Positions 45,390-54,899 are shown, numbered from the stretch's first letter. The stretch is 64,000 bases of DNA from Prostheceraeus crozeri (GCA_907163375.1 CAJQUW010000909.1:496001-560000), one strand, 5' to 3'. The notes: generated by a model not told the origin, from the sequence alone. Program-made: numbers and translations.

Positions 45390-45850
45390 TATTTTGCCAA
45401 GCCGGAATTCATCAAGATTTATAAGACTTGTGTAAAGAGCATTTTAGAATATTCTTCACCATTATTCGTAGACCTCGAAGAATCAGAGGAACCACTGGTG
45501 ATAATTCAAAGACGATGACATTCAACGATATGCGAAACTAGAAACTGTGAATGTCCTAATTTTCTTCCACTCTCATATCGACGAAAAATTTTAGGCTTCA
45601 GACTATTTCTTCAGCTGATCAATGAAAAATTGCACCCATTGAATCATCTTCGACTGCCGGCTATGAGCAACTCAAAAAGGTTTCGTCTCCCGCAAATCCT
45701 CTCTGCACATCGTGAAAAGTCATTCATTATCTCAATGTCAAAACTCTACAATGATGGCTTCCAGCTCTGATACGCTATCCCTACATTAAAACTCATTTCA
45801 TTTGTTAAGATATTATGCTCTTACTTCAATTGATTCAATTCAATTCAAAG
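45390..45850 (+). pseudogene. 3' fragment of a CR1/L2-type LINE
   Basis: The plus-strand reading includes YKTCVKSILEYSSPLFVDLEE, IQRRAHSTICET (after a frame slip), the PLSYRRKILGFRLFLQLIN segment and KSFIISMSKLYND before a stop near 45770. This is the C-terminal region of CR1/L2-type ORF2. A (TTCAA)n-like tail near 45826-45850 marks its 3' end. Confidence 0.7.
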
Positions 45851-45882
45851 GTTCTTCAATTGAGGACTTATGTCGTTCTGTC

Positions 45883-45959
45883 GCTCGTCGATAGCTCAGT
45901 TGGTAGAGCGTTGGCCTAGAATGCTAGAGGTCGGTGGTTCAAATCCACCAAGACGCGCA
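45883..45959 (+). ncRNA. tRNA-like Pol III unit, copy 1
   Basis: A box TAGCTCAGTTGG, B box GGTTCAAATCC, T arm GGTGG/CCACC, D arm GCTC/GAGC, a 7-base anticodon loop CTAGAAT, and a TTTT terminator at 45964-45967. The acceptor stem pairs only if extended (GCTCGTC with GACGCGC), leaving unpaired GA/AA next to it, so it is not a canonical tRNA. The AGA anticodon would mean serine, but the long variable arm is missing. Most likely a tRNA-derived SINE head or a pseudo-tRNA. Confidence 0.6.
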
Positions 45960-46170
45960 GCTATTTTCCGTCTGTTAAAATTATCATTGCAGCTTTCTTT
46001 GAATACTTGTGTGGACTAAGTCCCCGTTTCAAAGTATAATGCTGGCTTTGAATTACTGATAACTTGCTTCAGTAGTTTGGCTTGACGGTTAATGCTATGT
46101 TGTCTTGGAGGATGAAGCTATCGGATTCTCCTACGCGGGTTCTTCAATTGAAGACTTATGTCGTTCTGTC

Positions 46171-46247
46171 GCTCGTCGATAGCTCAGTTGGTAGAGCGTT
46201 GGCCTAGAATGCCAGAGGTCGGTGGTTCAAATCCACCAAGACGCGCA
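46171..46247 (+). ncRNA. tRNA-like Pol III unit, copy 2
   Basis: Direct repeat of 45883-45959, 288 bp downstream, differing in the anticodon stem (GCCAG in place of GCTAG, which pairs better). A TTTT terminator follows at 46252-46255. Homology extends about 30 bases upstream and about 30 downstream of the tRNA-like part. Confidence 0.6.
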
Positions 46248-46279
46248 GCTATTTTCCGTCTGTTAAAATTCTCATTACT

Positions 46280-47200
46280 TTTGAAACACTTGCTTGCATT
46301 TTCCCACGATTGCTAATATTGTGAAATTTTTCATTCCAATATACGATAATTATTGTTATTTTAATAATACGGGCATTTGGTACACACAAAAATTGAAAAG
46401 TCGGACTCTTGGTACAAAATAGCAGTAACTCGACGAGTAACAACTGTACTAACAGAAATTAATGACGAGATTCCATTTTATGACCTTATTGTCATTCAAT
46501 TAACTCCCCTTTAACATATTCTTAGTTTACCTGCTTAAATCGATATCAAAACATTAGGAAAGTTGATTTTAAGTAAAACAATGATGTTTGCGTGTAGCAG
46601 GTCGGTATAACGAATTCCTTGAGTGACTTTCAGCCTTCTTAGTAGACACGTGCGAAAATATGGTGTTTTTGCAAGTCAACCACATTTAGTACAGCATCAT
46701 TTGTACTAGGAGGCGGCTTTACGATATTTTATGTCACCATAAAGCCTCAGATAGTTGATTTTGATGAAATTGATTAAATTCATGCAGCTAATCCTTTCCA
46801 TTTGTACATTCCTTCAAATTTATCCAAAGCTATCAGAAATAGACCTAAAATGAGTCAAAATTGCTGTACTTATAGAACCAAAAACAGCTGTGGAGATCTC
46901 AAACTTATCATTACTGCTGTGAAAAGTTTGTCATCAATCAGTTTTTGGGGTTCAACTATTAATATAATGACAGCTTTCATTTCGGAAATGGATTTATGTC
47001 GAGTTGTTCATATAGGCCAACCAGTCACGCGAGATCATGTGCGAAAGCAAAATATTCACATTTTGCGATCTTCCAACACATTGCACATCTACGAGCATGA
47101 TGCAAACAATGAATAAATGACTTTCATTTTTATACACCATCGTGGACATGTTCGAAATCATTTTTCATCTAATTACAAAAATTTTGTGATGGAATTTCTA
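46280..47200. other. Spacer
   Basis: About 0.9 kb without supported genes. A 104-codon plus-strand frame at 46802-47116 has no recognised motif and no splice or start context that convinces me. Confidence 0.45.
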
Positions 47201-47202
47201 CA

Positions 47203-47415
47203 CCCTGTGAGACCTGAGGGGGGGGTCCAGTGGACCCCCTTGGCCTATCTGGCATACTTCTACTGATTCAATTGAAATGAAATAACACATGCAGATTCAC
47301 TGTCAGAAATGATGATTTTGTATGGGCTTGAGTGGTTGATATATCGTCAGCGTAAAAAATGAAATAGAAAAATGTGGCTCCGGGGTCCACTGGACCCCCC
47401 CCAGGTCTCTGAGGG
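47203..47415. mobile_element. piggyBac-like MITE with GGGGTCCAGTGGACCCC palindromes
   Basis: The right end reads ...CCAGGTCTCTGAGGG followed by TTAA (47416-47419); the left end reads CCCTGTGAGACCTGAGG, a diverged inverted copy. Seventeen-bp palindromes at 47222-47238 (GGGGTCCAGTGGACCCC) and 47382-47398 (GGGGTCCACTGGACCCC) lie just inside. Ends beginning CCC with TTAA fit piggyBac, although the left TTAA is not preserved (TACA). No coding sequence. Confidence 0.55.
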
Positions 47416-47726
47416 TTAAGCCATTGTTAAACGATCTCTACGTCACTCTACAATAATAGTTCAATTCTTAGAATGAACTATTATGAACTTCTGGGAAGAC
47501 GACCATACAACAGCCTGCCTAAGTACGTAAGTAAGTAAGTAAATAAGCGTTTATTTCTCGTCAATGAAAATCTATACAGAGTGTTACAACTACATTCAAG
47601 TGAACTTCAAGTAATATGAAACAGTAAACATAAAAAATTTGCTGCAAAATCACACAATATGCGTACATGTACATTGAAAGATATGCTAACTATGTTTAAA
47701 AGAGCATTTTATATTATGCTGAATCA

Positions 47727-48886
47727 TTAAAAGGAAAAGGAACGAGCGAATTTTTCTGTTCGAACAATAGGATAGGAATAGTTATTTGAAAGAGCTAATT
47801 TACACGGCAAAAGATCGCTCAACAAATGCTCTGAGTCACTTTCAATTACACTGAACAAATTTTGTGACAATTTAATTCGCCTGCGTTCTAAAACAACATC
47901 ACATTTGTCACATTTTGATAGACCATTGTACATAATGCGATGGGCTCTCTTTTCAACTTTCACAAGCACATTGTTATCCTTTTTATTGAGGCCAACGAAG
48001 ACTGGGAAAGCATAGTCAAAAACTGATCGAATGATTGCCAAATATATGTCATGTAACTTTATAGTGGAAACAAGGGGCTTTAATCGGCGAAGAAGATGTA
48101 AGCGACGACTGGCCTTCATACGCAAGTAATTCACATGATTGTCCCATGTTAATGTGTCATTCAAAACAACACCTAGACATTTTGCCATAGAAACTCGATT
48201 TATAGAAAGTGGCTCATCAAAAAAAATGGGATTTCGGAAAACAAGCATGACATTAGACTTACTGGTATTCAACGTTAACGTATTTAATGAACACCATCGT
48301 GCAACGTTCAAAGTTTCATCTTCAATAGCGCTACGAATACAAGATGCATTACCGTTGGAAAATGGAACAACAATGCTGACATCATCGGCATATTTGACCA
48401 TAGTATTCTCGTCAGATATACAACACAGATATTTTATATACAGACAAAAAAATGAAAGGTCCCAACACTGAACCTTGTGGGACACCCGAGAAATATTGAC
48501 TGAACGAGAGAAGTGCCCATCTATTTTTACAACAACTTTTCTGTGCTCAAAATATGATCAAAGCCAAACAGCAAGTTCGATCGGAAAGTGCATATTCAAC
48601 ATCTTTTCAAATACAATATTGTGATCAACACAGTCAAATGCTCTTGTCAAGTCAAAATTCAGAATTGCACAACCAAATTTTTGCCGATCATCAAAAGCAC
48701 GTAGTAAAGCATCAACTAGCTTAATTAGAGCGGTGGTGGTGGAAGATCCTTTTCGGAAACCATGTTGCTCTCTTCCAAAATTTATGAAAAAAAATTCGGC
48801 ATAGCGGTTAAGAATAATTCGTTCCAGTAGTTTGGAGTCAACTGAAAAAGTTGAAATATATCGTAGTTTTTCTACATCAGGAGGCT
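47727..48886 (-). pseudogene. LINE ORF2, RT second half and C-terminal domain
   Basis: From the insertion point the reading is KPPDVEKLRYISTFSVDSKL, then ERIILNRYAEFF, GFRKGSSTTTALIKLVDALL, FDLTRAFDCVDH, a frameshift in the VPQGS region near 48480, then MVKYADDVSIV with the catalytic aspartates, LNTLTLNTSKSN, AKCLGVVLNDTLTWDNHVN and a C-terminal region with HRIMYNGLSKC. The stretch 48485-47727 is open for 252 codons. Confidence 0.85.
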
Positions 48887-49041
48887 TACACTCGACGACA
48901 AAAAGTTTGCCTCACACTACGTTTTATACTAAAAACATGTAATTATTAAAAACACTTTACTTTAGGGCTCAAATTTAATCCCATAACTTTCCTAATGATG
49001 ATTAATGATGCAAAACAAAAAGATAATTCACAAACATTTTA

Positions 49042-50060
49042 TTAATATTTGGTAGATCCACCTTTACTAGCAATAATTGCTTCAACTCGTGAACTCTTTG
49101 ACTCCACCAATTTTTTGCAAATCTCAGCAATTTCAGTGTCTCTTGCCCGCACATTTAGGAAAGCGTTGATACGTTCCTGCTTATTCTTGCATCCGTGACT
49201 CTTGAGACGCCGTTTGATGATTGCCCACAAGTTCTCTATTGGATTAGCATCCGGTGAACTGGGAGGCCATGACAAAACTCGAACATCCTTCGTGTTGAAA
49301 TGGGCCATGCTTCGCTTACTGGTATGACACGGCGCATTATCCTGTTGTAGCCAGCCATTTCCATCTGGAAAAGACTCCTCCATTTGGGGAACAATTCTGC
49401 GATCGATGATCTCATGCACATAAACTTCGGAATTCATATTCCTCTCCACAATATGGATACTACCGGGTCCGTGCCAGCTAAAGCAGCCCATACCATAGCA
49501 CTTGTGGGATGCTTCGTCGTTCGAATGAAATGGTCTGGGGTCAACTCATGACCGTCGACAACTCTTACATATTGAGGTGCGTCATCCCGTAGTTCAACAA
49601 CTGTTTCATCAGTAAATAAAACTTGTTTCCAGTCATCAGTTGTCCAATGTTGATGATCTCGAGCCCATTACAGTCGATGTTTGATTTGACTATTGTTCAG
49701 GTATGATCTTAGTCCTGGCTTCATTGCTTTGCAACCGATGGTATTGAGAGTGCGTTGCATTGTTCTTATACTACAGTCTCCTGAAGCACCAACTTGGTTT
49801 AATAGATCTGCAGCTGATGATCTTGGACTTGTGACACAAAATCGTTTGATTTGTCGTAACTGTCTTTCATCAAATGTCGTCGGTCGACCACAATTCTGGT
49901 ACAAAGTTTGATAATCCCCGGATTCTTGGTATCGTTGCCACGTTCTGCCGACCGTCTTGTGATCACAGTTTAATCGCCGTGCAATTTCTCGCATTGACAA
50001 TTCGCCATGTTCCATCCACGTAATTATTTGCAGGCGTTTATCGTCATGTGCTTGAGCCAT
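49042..50060 (-). pseudogene. Tc1/mariner transposase, family A copy 1 (DD34E)
   Basis: The N-terminal frame (50060-49668) has paired helix-turn-helix motifs (MREIARRLNCDHKTVGRTWQ). After a stop near 49671 the reading continues through DDWKQVLFTDETVVE (first catalytic Asp). After a frameshift near 49490 it passes into GWLQQDNAPCHTS (second Asp) and SPDANPIENLWAIIKRRL (Glu), with 34 residues between second Asp and Glu. It is inactive because of one stop and one frameshift. The 3' terminus is the outer left end of the composite. Confidence 0.85.
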
Positions 50061-50110
50061 ATTGCTTCGAAATCAATGCTGAAATCACCTTATCGTCTTG
50101 TTTATGTATA

Positions 50111-51280
50111 CTCAGTGACAAAAAGAATGAAACAAGTCCTGATATGAATACCTATGACTTAAACTTGGTTGTACTGTACGTTTGTTTGTTGTTTGTAAAA
50201 GGAGAACTCGAATGCTTTACTCAAAAACATTTAATTTGATACTCATGAATTTAACAACTTAAGTTAGAAACGGGTGTGACCACCGCGAGCATCCAAACAG
50301 GCATCGATTCGTGAGGGCATGGATGAGCACAGTCGCTGGATGAATGCCAGGTCTAAGAGGTTCCACTGCTCGATCAGTCTGTCGGCCAACATCTTCAAAG
50401 ACACTGGTGGGTGGTTGTACCTCTCCCTCACTCTGCGACCAAGTTCATCCCAGCAGTGCTCGATGGGGGAGAGGTCGGGAGAACGTGAGGGCCATTCCAA
50501 GGTTGGGATTCCACTGCTTGCTATCCTGTTCGAGACCACTGAAGCGGGATGGGGCCTTGCGTTGTCATCCTGAAAAATCAATTGATTCGATGTCACTGCT
50601 GGAACCACGACCGGTGTCACGATCTCGTTGACATATCGCTGTCCTGTCAATGTTCCTTTCACTACGATTGCTGGTGTTTTTCCATTGTACCAGATACCGG
50701 TCCAAACCATGACACTACCGCCGCCGTACCGGTCGTGTTCTTTGACGCAACATGGAGCAAATCGTTCACTTGGCAAGCGATGAACACGGATCCGACCATC
50801 GTTGAAATCGAGAGTAAACCTCGATTCATCAGTCCAGAGCACACGTTCCCACTGACTGTCACTCCACGACTGATGACCTTGACACCACGTCACTCGTCTC
50901 CTTCGATGTTCCAGGCTCAGCGGAATTCTCACAGCGGGTCGTCCAGACTGTATACCAGCTTCTCGCAATCTTCGATATGCAGTTCGAACGCTACAGGCAA
51001 CGTTCCCAGCAACCTTCCAGTACACAATTAGCTTCGGGACAGACACAAATCTGTTTCTTTTAGCAGCTAAAACTAAGCGTGCATCTGTCCGCTTGGATGA
51101 TACCCTTGGTCTTCCTGATCCGTTCTTCTTCTCCACATTTCCTTCTGCTTTCCAACGACACCACCACCTCCATACAACGACCCTTGAAATTTTCAATTCT
51201 TTCGCAACAGTTGTAGAACATTGCCCACAACGCATCATCCCAATTGCCATTCCTCTGGTAAAGTTATCGTTACAATAACT
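50111..51280 (-). mobile_element. Tc1 element, family B, nested; 5' end missing
   Basis: The transposase's 3' side ends at 50111 next to a TA, with terminus CTCAGTGACAAAAAGAATG, which resembles the family A terminus CACTCGACGACAAAAAG. No inverted counterpart is found upstream of the transposase; the sequence turns into an AT-only tract at about 51280. This copy therefore has an open transposase but apparently only one end. Confidence 0.65.
50264..51250 (-). CDS. Tc1/mariner transposase, family B, intact reading frame (DD34E)
   Basis: A 328-codon uninterrupted frame, close to the usual 340 residues of Tc1 transposases. It has the N-terminal helix-turn-helix (TTVAKELKISRVVVWRWWCR), a GRPR-like AT hook (GSGRPRVS), a second basic helix region, WTDESRFTL (first Asp), the glycine-rich GGGSVMVW box, FQDDNARPH (second Asp) and SPDLSPIEHCWDELGRR (Glu). 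Exactly 34 residues separate second Asp and Glu. Another in-frame segment precedes the Met (NDNFTRG), which resembles the family N-terminus, so the true start may lie slightly upstream. All catalytic residues are present. Confidence 0.9.
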   Translation of the reverse strand: MAIGMMRCGQCSTTVAKELKISRVVVWRWWCRWKAEGNVEKKNGSGRPRVSSKRTDARLVLAAKRNRFVSVPKLIVYWKVAGNVACSVRTAYRRLREAGIQSGRPAVRIPLSLEHRRRRVTWCQGHQSWSDSQWERVLWTDESRFTLDFNDGRIRVHRLPSERFAPCCVKEHDRYGGGSVMVWTGIWYNGKTPAIVVKGTLTGQRYVNEIVTPVVVPAVTSNQLIFQDDNARPHPASVVSNRIASSGIPTLEWPSRSPDLSPIEHCWDELGRRVRERYNHPPVSLKMLADRLIEQWNLLDLAFIQRLCSSMPSRIDACLDARGGHTRF

Positions 51281-51425
51281 TATTAGTTATTAGTTAAATT
51301 ATTATATTATATTAATTATTATATTATATTATTATATAATATAATTATATTATATAATATATTATATTAAATTAATTATTATATAATATAAATAATTATA
51401 TTAGTTAAATAGTTATAGTTAACAA
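51278..51425. repeat. AT-only palindromic tract
   Basis: About 145 bp made almost only of A and T in self-complementary ATTATATTATA-type strings. It lies where the 5' end of the family B Tc1 should be, and may be a repair or fragile-site scar. Confidence 0.7.
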
Positions 51426-51510
51426 TAACACAAAAGCAGATATCTATGAAAAAATCAATAATTTTGAACAGTTATGAAGATTGAATGAGCTATGGTAAAC
51501 CTGACATAAT

Positions 51511-52029
51511 CACAGAATTAGATTGTTTAATCGTATCACTTTGCTAGAAGTGCAAACTGATTCAAACAGATGGCACATGCAGGAACTTGTTAAGTTGGCA
51601 AAAAGAAATTTTTAATACCTTGCAGAGATAGGAAAAATAGTCGTGCGTCGCTTGCGGATTGCTCTGAATTCCTTCAAACTACTCCGATCGCCACGACTCC
51701 TTCAGATTCGGAGAATTCGGATCATTGCGCAAAAGTTTTCTCGATATGTTTGGCCCTCCGATCATTTTAAAAAAGTTAGCAGGCGCACGAAAAAACGTTC
51801 ACAAACTTCTCTGTAGAACTTGACATCGACTGTGTCTCTTTGCTGTGTGATTCGATTGATAACTTCACTGAAACTTCAGACAATTTGTCGTGTTTAATGT
51901 TGAGCTGGCTGCTCATTGTTCGATTGCTATGGTATTTAGTCAGCAGATTGTGCCATTTCATTAACGTTACATGTTCTAATGTTTCCCTTCTAGTCAAACG
52001 GAAGAAAAGACGACCTGTCTAATTCTGTG
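51511..52029 (+). mobile_element. hAT-type MITE family C, copy 3 (inside the Tc1 composite)
   Basis: A 519-bp copy bounded by CACAGAATTAGA and TCTAATTCTGTG, the best-preserved terminal repeats of the family. It is flanked by GACATAAT (51503-51510) and GACATACT (52030-52037), 7 of 8 matching. Confidence 0.85.
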
Positions 52030-52061
52030 GACATACTACACGATCAAGCATAGATATCGCA

Positions 52062-52556
52062 TATGTCTTCGAGTCATCAGATGGAAGTGGCTGGCTACAG
52101 CAGGATAATGCGCCGTGTCATACCAGTAAGCGAAGCATGGCCCATTTCAACACGAAGGGTGCTCGAGTTTTGTCATGGCCTCCCAGTTCACCGGATGCTA
52201 ATCCAATAGAGAACTTGTGGGCAATCATCAAACGGCGTCTCAAGAGTCACGGATGCAAGAATAAGCAGGAACTTATCAACGCTTTCCTAAATGTGCGGGC
52301 AAGAGACACTGAAATTGCTGAGATTTGCAAAAAATTGGTGGAGTCAAAGAGTTCACGAGTTGGAGCAATTATTGCTAGTAAAGGTGGATCTACCAAATAT
52401 TAATAAAATATTTGTGAATTATCTTTTTGTTTTGCATCATTAATCATCATTAGGAAAGTTATGGGATTAAATTTGAGCCCTAAAGTAAAGTGTTTTTAAT
52501 AATTACATGTTTTTAGTATAAAACGCAGTGTGGGGCAAACTTTTTGTCGTCGAGTG
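52062..52556 (+). pseudogene. Tc1 family A copy 2, 3' part only
   Basis: Plus-strand reading SDGSGWLQQDNAPCHTSKRS leads into VLSWPPSSPDANPIENLW and ends with SKGGSTKY at 52403, then the 3' UTR and terminus. It contains the second Asp and the Glu but lacks the DNA-binding domain and the first Asp. With copy 1 it makes the two arms of the composite. Confidence 0.85.
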
Positions 52557-52558
52557 TA

Positions 52559-53080
52559 GTTTTGGGAAGCGGGACAATAACTGCAGTCTTCCATCTGGAC
52601 GGGAATATCATCTCCTTCAAGGAAGAATTATAAATGGCAGCCAACGGCTTTGAAATGACATCTGCGAGAAGTTTATATAACCGAGTAGGAATATTGTCAA
52701 TGCCAGATGATTTATTGAGAGGCAGCTTTTTCAACATGTTGTATACCTCTTGACTTGTTACTTCATTGAATCAATTCTCATTTAAATTGCCACATGCATT
52801 TATCTTCATCATATCATCAATAGAAGAGAAGCATTGAGCAACTTTATCAGCAATAAGATCAAGAAGATTATCAACACTGCCTTTCTCTCTAATCAAATGA
52901 GAAAAGTCATTTATATTTTTCGGTTTAGTTTGCAAAAGGCAACAATTCCCAGAGTCCATTCGGAGAAGACATTACTTTACTTGCCCTGATCTCTTTAGCA
53001 CGAAGAATTTCTTTTTTCACCTTTTCTTTCAGCTCGTTATATCGTACCCAGTTCTTTGCACGAAAAGCAGCCTACCGCTC
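52559..53080 (-). pseudogene. LINE ORF2, start of the RT domain
   Basis: The reading contains LKKLPLNKSSGIDNIPTRLY, IYNSSLKEMIFPSRWKTAVI and ends VPLPKT at the insertion site. The pattern L-x-x-K-S-x-G-x-D-x-(I/L)-P is motif 0/1 of LINE reverse transcriptases. Stops at about 52770 and 52960 break the linker. Confidence 0.8.
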
Positions 53081-53110
53081 GTGAATAAGATTTTTTGTGA
53101 GTGGTGTCAT

Positions 53111-54004
53111 CTATTCTTTATCATTCTGAGTTATTGGAATGTATTTGAATGGAACAAACTTTTCGATCAAAATGTTCAAACAGTTGATGAAGGCATCCAA
53201 CTTTTGTTCAACACCATCTACACCTTGAGTAACACCACTCCAATCGATTTTACAAGCGTGGTAATACAAAGCATCAATATTCGATTGTCTAAAATCATAA
53301 AGTCTATGATATCGTACACAGTTGGATTGTACATGACTTTGATTCTTAGGAGTGCAGGTTAGCATCAAGTGATCGGACGTACCAAGAGGAGCATCATATT
53401 TTACACCAGTTTCATCATAAATCATGCACAAATCTTTAGATACAAGAATGGGATCAAGGATGGCATTTTTTCTTGTCGACTGAACAATGAGATCAATTAA
53501 ATCTAAATCAAAACACAATGCTTCAATATTGAAAGAATTCAAATCACCAACTACAATTTGATGAAAATGTGGCTTTCTTGTCAGAAAATCGTCGAAAATT
53601 TCCAATATACTGGTATGGATGCTAGAGAGTTCTTCGGAGCTTAAATTAGGAGGTATATACAAGCATAACAGTAGAATATGTAGAGAATTGAACTCTACAA
53701 TCAAATATTCTATGTCGCACCGGAGATTGTACATAGATGTAATATTCAAAAATGGCAAAATTGAATTTACATACACAGCGACTCCTCCATCTCTACGATG
53801 GCAGCGATCATTTCGAATACTCAAATATCCTGGGATATCAATAAGAGCTGAGTCAATCATATCACTTAACCATGTTTCTGTCACACAAATTAAATCAGGA
53901 GATTTCAGTGAAGCAGCAATTTTAAGCTCATCAATTTTCGGTAGCAATGAACGAGCATTTAAAAGAGTAATAGAGGGATAGCGGACACTTGGTAAAAACC
54001 TCAA
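53111..54004 (-). pseudogene. LINE ORF2, AP-type endonuclease domain
   Basis: A 297-codon open stretch with the APE-type motifs in order: LLNARSLLPKIDEL, DLICVTETWLSD (Glu), RRDGGVAVYVNS, VVGDLNSFN (Asp and Asn) and TSDHLMLTC (the C-terminal SDH). It nicks target DNA for target-primed reverse transcription in active relatives. The frame ends at NDKE, where a tryptophan codon seems to have become a stop, so the domain is separated from RT. Confidence 0.85.
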
Positions 54005-54095
54005 TGAAAATTTGAATTTATATTTCCATTTGTCTGCACTTGTACAATCCTTCCTCTCTTAATCACAACGTTTTCACTACGATCTCGTCTGCTTT

Positions 54096-54806
54096 TCAAA
54101 TCAAGACTGAGAGCCTTGCATTTCTCTCTTTCCATCTTTGTTTGGTCAGGATTAATGAAAATATTCGAAAATGATGTTGTATTTCGAAGCTTTCGAGCAT
54201 TTCGAAGAATGTTTCCACGTACATCATCATCAGCACATTTGAATCTGAGAAGACGAGGCTGAGCAGAAGTCGATGCTCGTCCAATACGATGACAAGCTGT
54301 AGCGTCAACTGAAAAATTCCAATAGCCTCACAGATTTTAGCGACGGACTCTTTATCACTTTCAATTCTTGATTCGGCAGAGCCTGATGTTATTTCAGCAA
54401 GACCTGATATAATCAGGAAGCTACGTCTCTTCAAGCGTTCTTGGAACTCATTGCACATATCCTCAATGGTGACAGGATTTGTATTTGCAATTTTGTTGTA
54501 CTCATTTTGCAGAATATCATATTTCTTCTGCAAATCTGTGTGTTTCTCAATCAGCAAGTTCAATTAATCTGATACTGGCTTCAGATGTTTCTGAAGATGA
54601 GTCTCGAATAATGATGATAAAGCATTGCTGTCAAGTGATTCTCTTGTTCTCGTTGGAGAAACCGATAGAGCTCTATTGTTTGTTTGACATTTCAAATGCA
54701 TTATAGCTTTGACCATATCTTTCTTAGTTATTTGTGTCTTCTTTAGAAGGTCAGACTCAGACATAGATATCATTTCATCCAAGGTCACCATTTTTAAAAA
54801 AGTCAA
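54096..54806 (-). pseudogene. LINE ORF1 (coiled coil and RNA-binding-like domain), broken
   Basis: The first frame (54806-54564) is MTFLKMVTLDEMISMSESDL and so on for 80 codons to a TAA; the same frame then continues at 54563 with a heptad-like coiled coil (IEKHTDLQKKYDILQNEYNK). It then has ERLKRRSFLIISGLAE and SDKESVAKICEAIGI, the arrangement of CR1/L2 ORF1 proteins with an RRM-like domain. Downstream of about 54300 the frame seems shifted. Confidence 0.65.
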
Positions 54807-54810
54807 AAAT

Positions 54811-54894
54811 GGTGCACGACGGATTCGAACTCAGTGTACAAAGCTTTACAGTCACACACGATACCGCCAAACCACTAGATCAGTTGAACGCTAG
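54811..54894 (-). promoter_or_regulatory. tRNA-like sequence just upstream of LINE ORF1
   Basis: On the minus strand, directly 5' of the ORF1 ATG, a B-box match GTTCGAATCC follows an A-box-like TAGTGGTTTGGCGG at tRNA-like spacing. The arms do not pair well, so it is not a functional tRNA. It could be an internal Pol III-type promoter in the LINE 5' UTR or an older tRNA-derived insertion. Confidence 0.4.
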
Positions 54895-54899
54895 TGAAA

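Larger units (their letters stand above)
48887..52558. mobile_element. Composite Tc1-bounded insertion inside the LINE
   Basis: TA at 48887-48888 and 52557-52558 flank 3,668 bp whose ends are inverted copies starting CACTCGACGACAAAAAGTTT. The match runs for about 490 bp (48889-49385 against 52062-52556). Both arms are the 3' end of the same Tc1 family (A), pointing outward. Between them lie the rest of Tc1-A copy 1, a different Tc1 element (B) with an open transposase, an AT-only tract and a MITE of family C. Removing the segment together with one TA rejoins LINE codons PLPKT and KPPDVEK in frame. Confidence 0.85.
47522..54806 (-). mobile_element. CR1/L2-like LINE, near full length, split by a composite Tc1 insertion
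   Basis: Reading from 54806 down: ORF1 (54806-54096), ORF2 endonuclease (54004-53111), linker and first half of RT (53080-52559), the foreign insertion 48889-52556, second half of RT and C-terminus (48886-47727), and a (TTAC)n tail at 47520-47540. Without the insertion it is about 3.6 kb, normal for the CR1/L2 group. Several stops and frameshifts show that it is inactive. Confidence 0.85.

Noticed and set aside
45883..45959. Calling the tRNA-like units genuine tRNA-Ser(AGA)
   Set aside because: The anticodon would fit, but serine tRNAs have a long variable arm and this has a five-base one. The acceptor stem is also non-canonical.
50319..51031. Plus-strand frames of up to 160 codons over the Tc1 transposase
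   Set aside because: Shadows of the intact minus-strand transposase.
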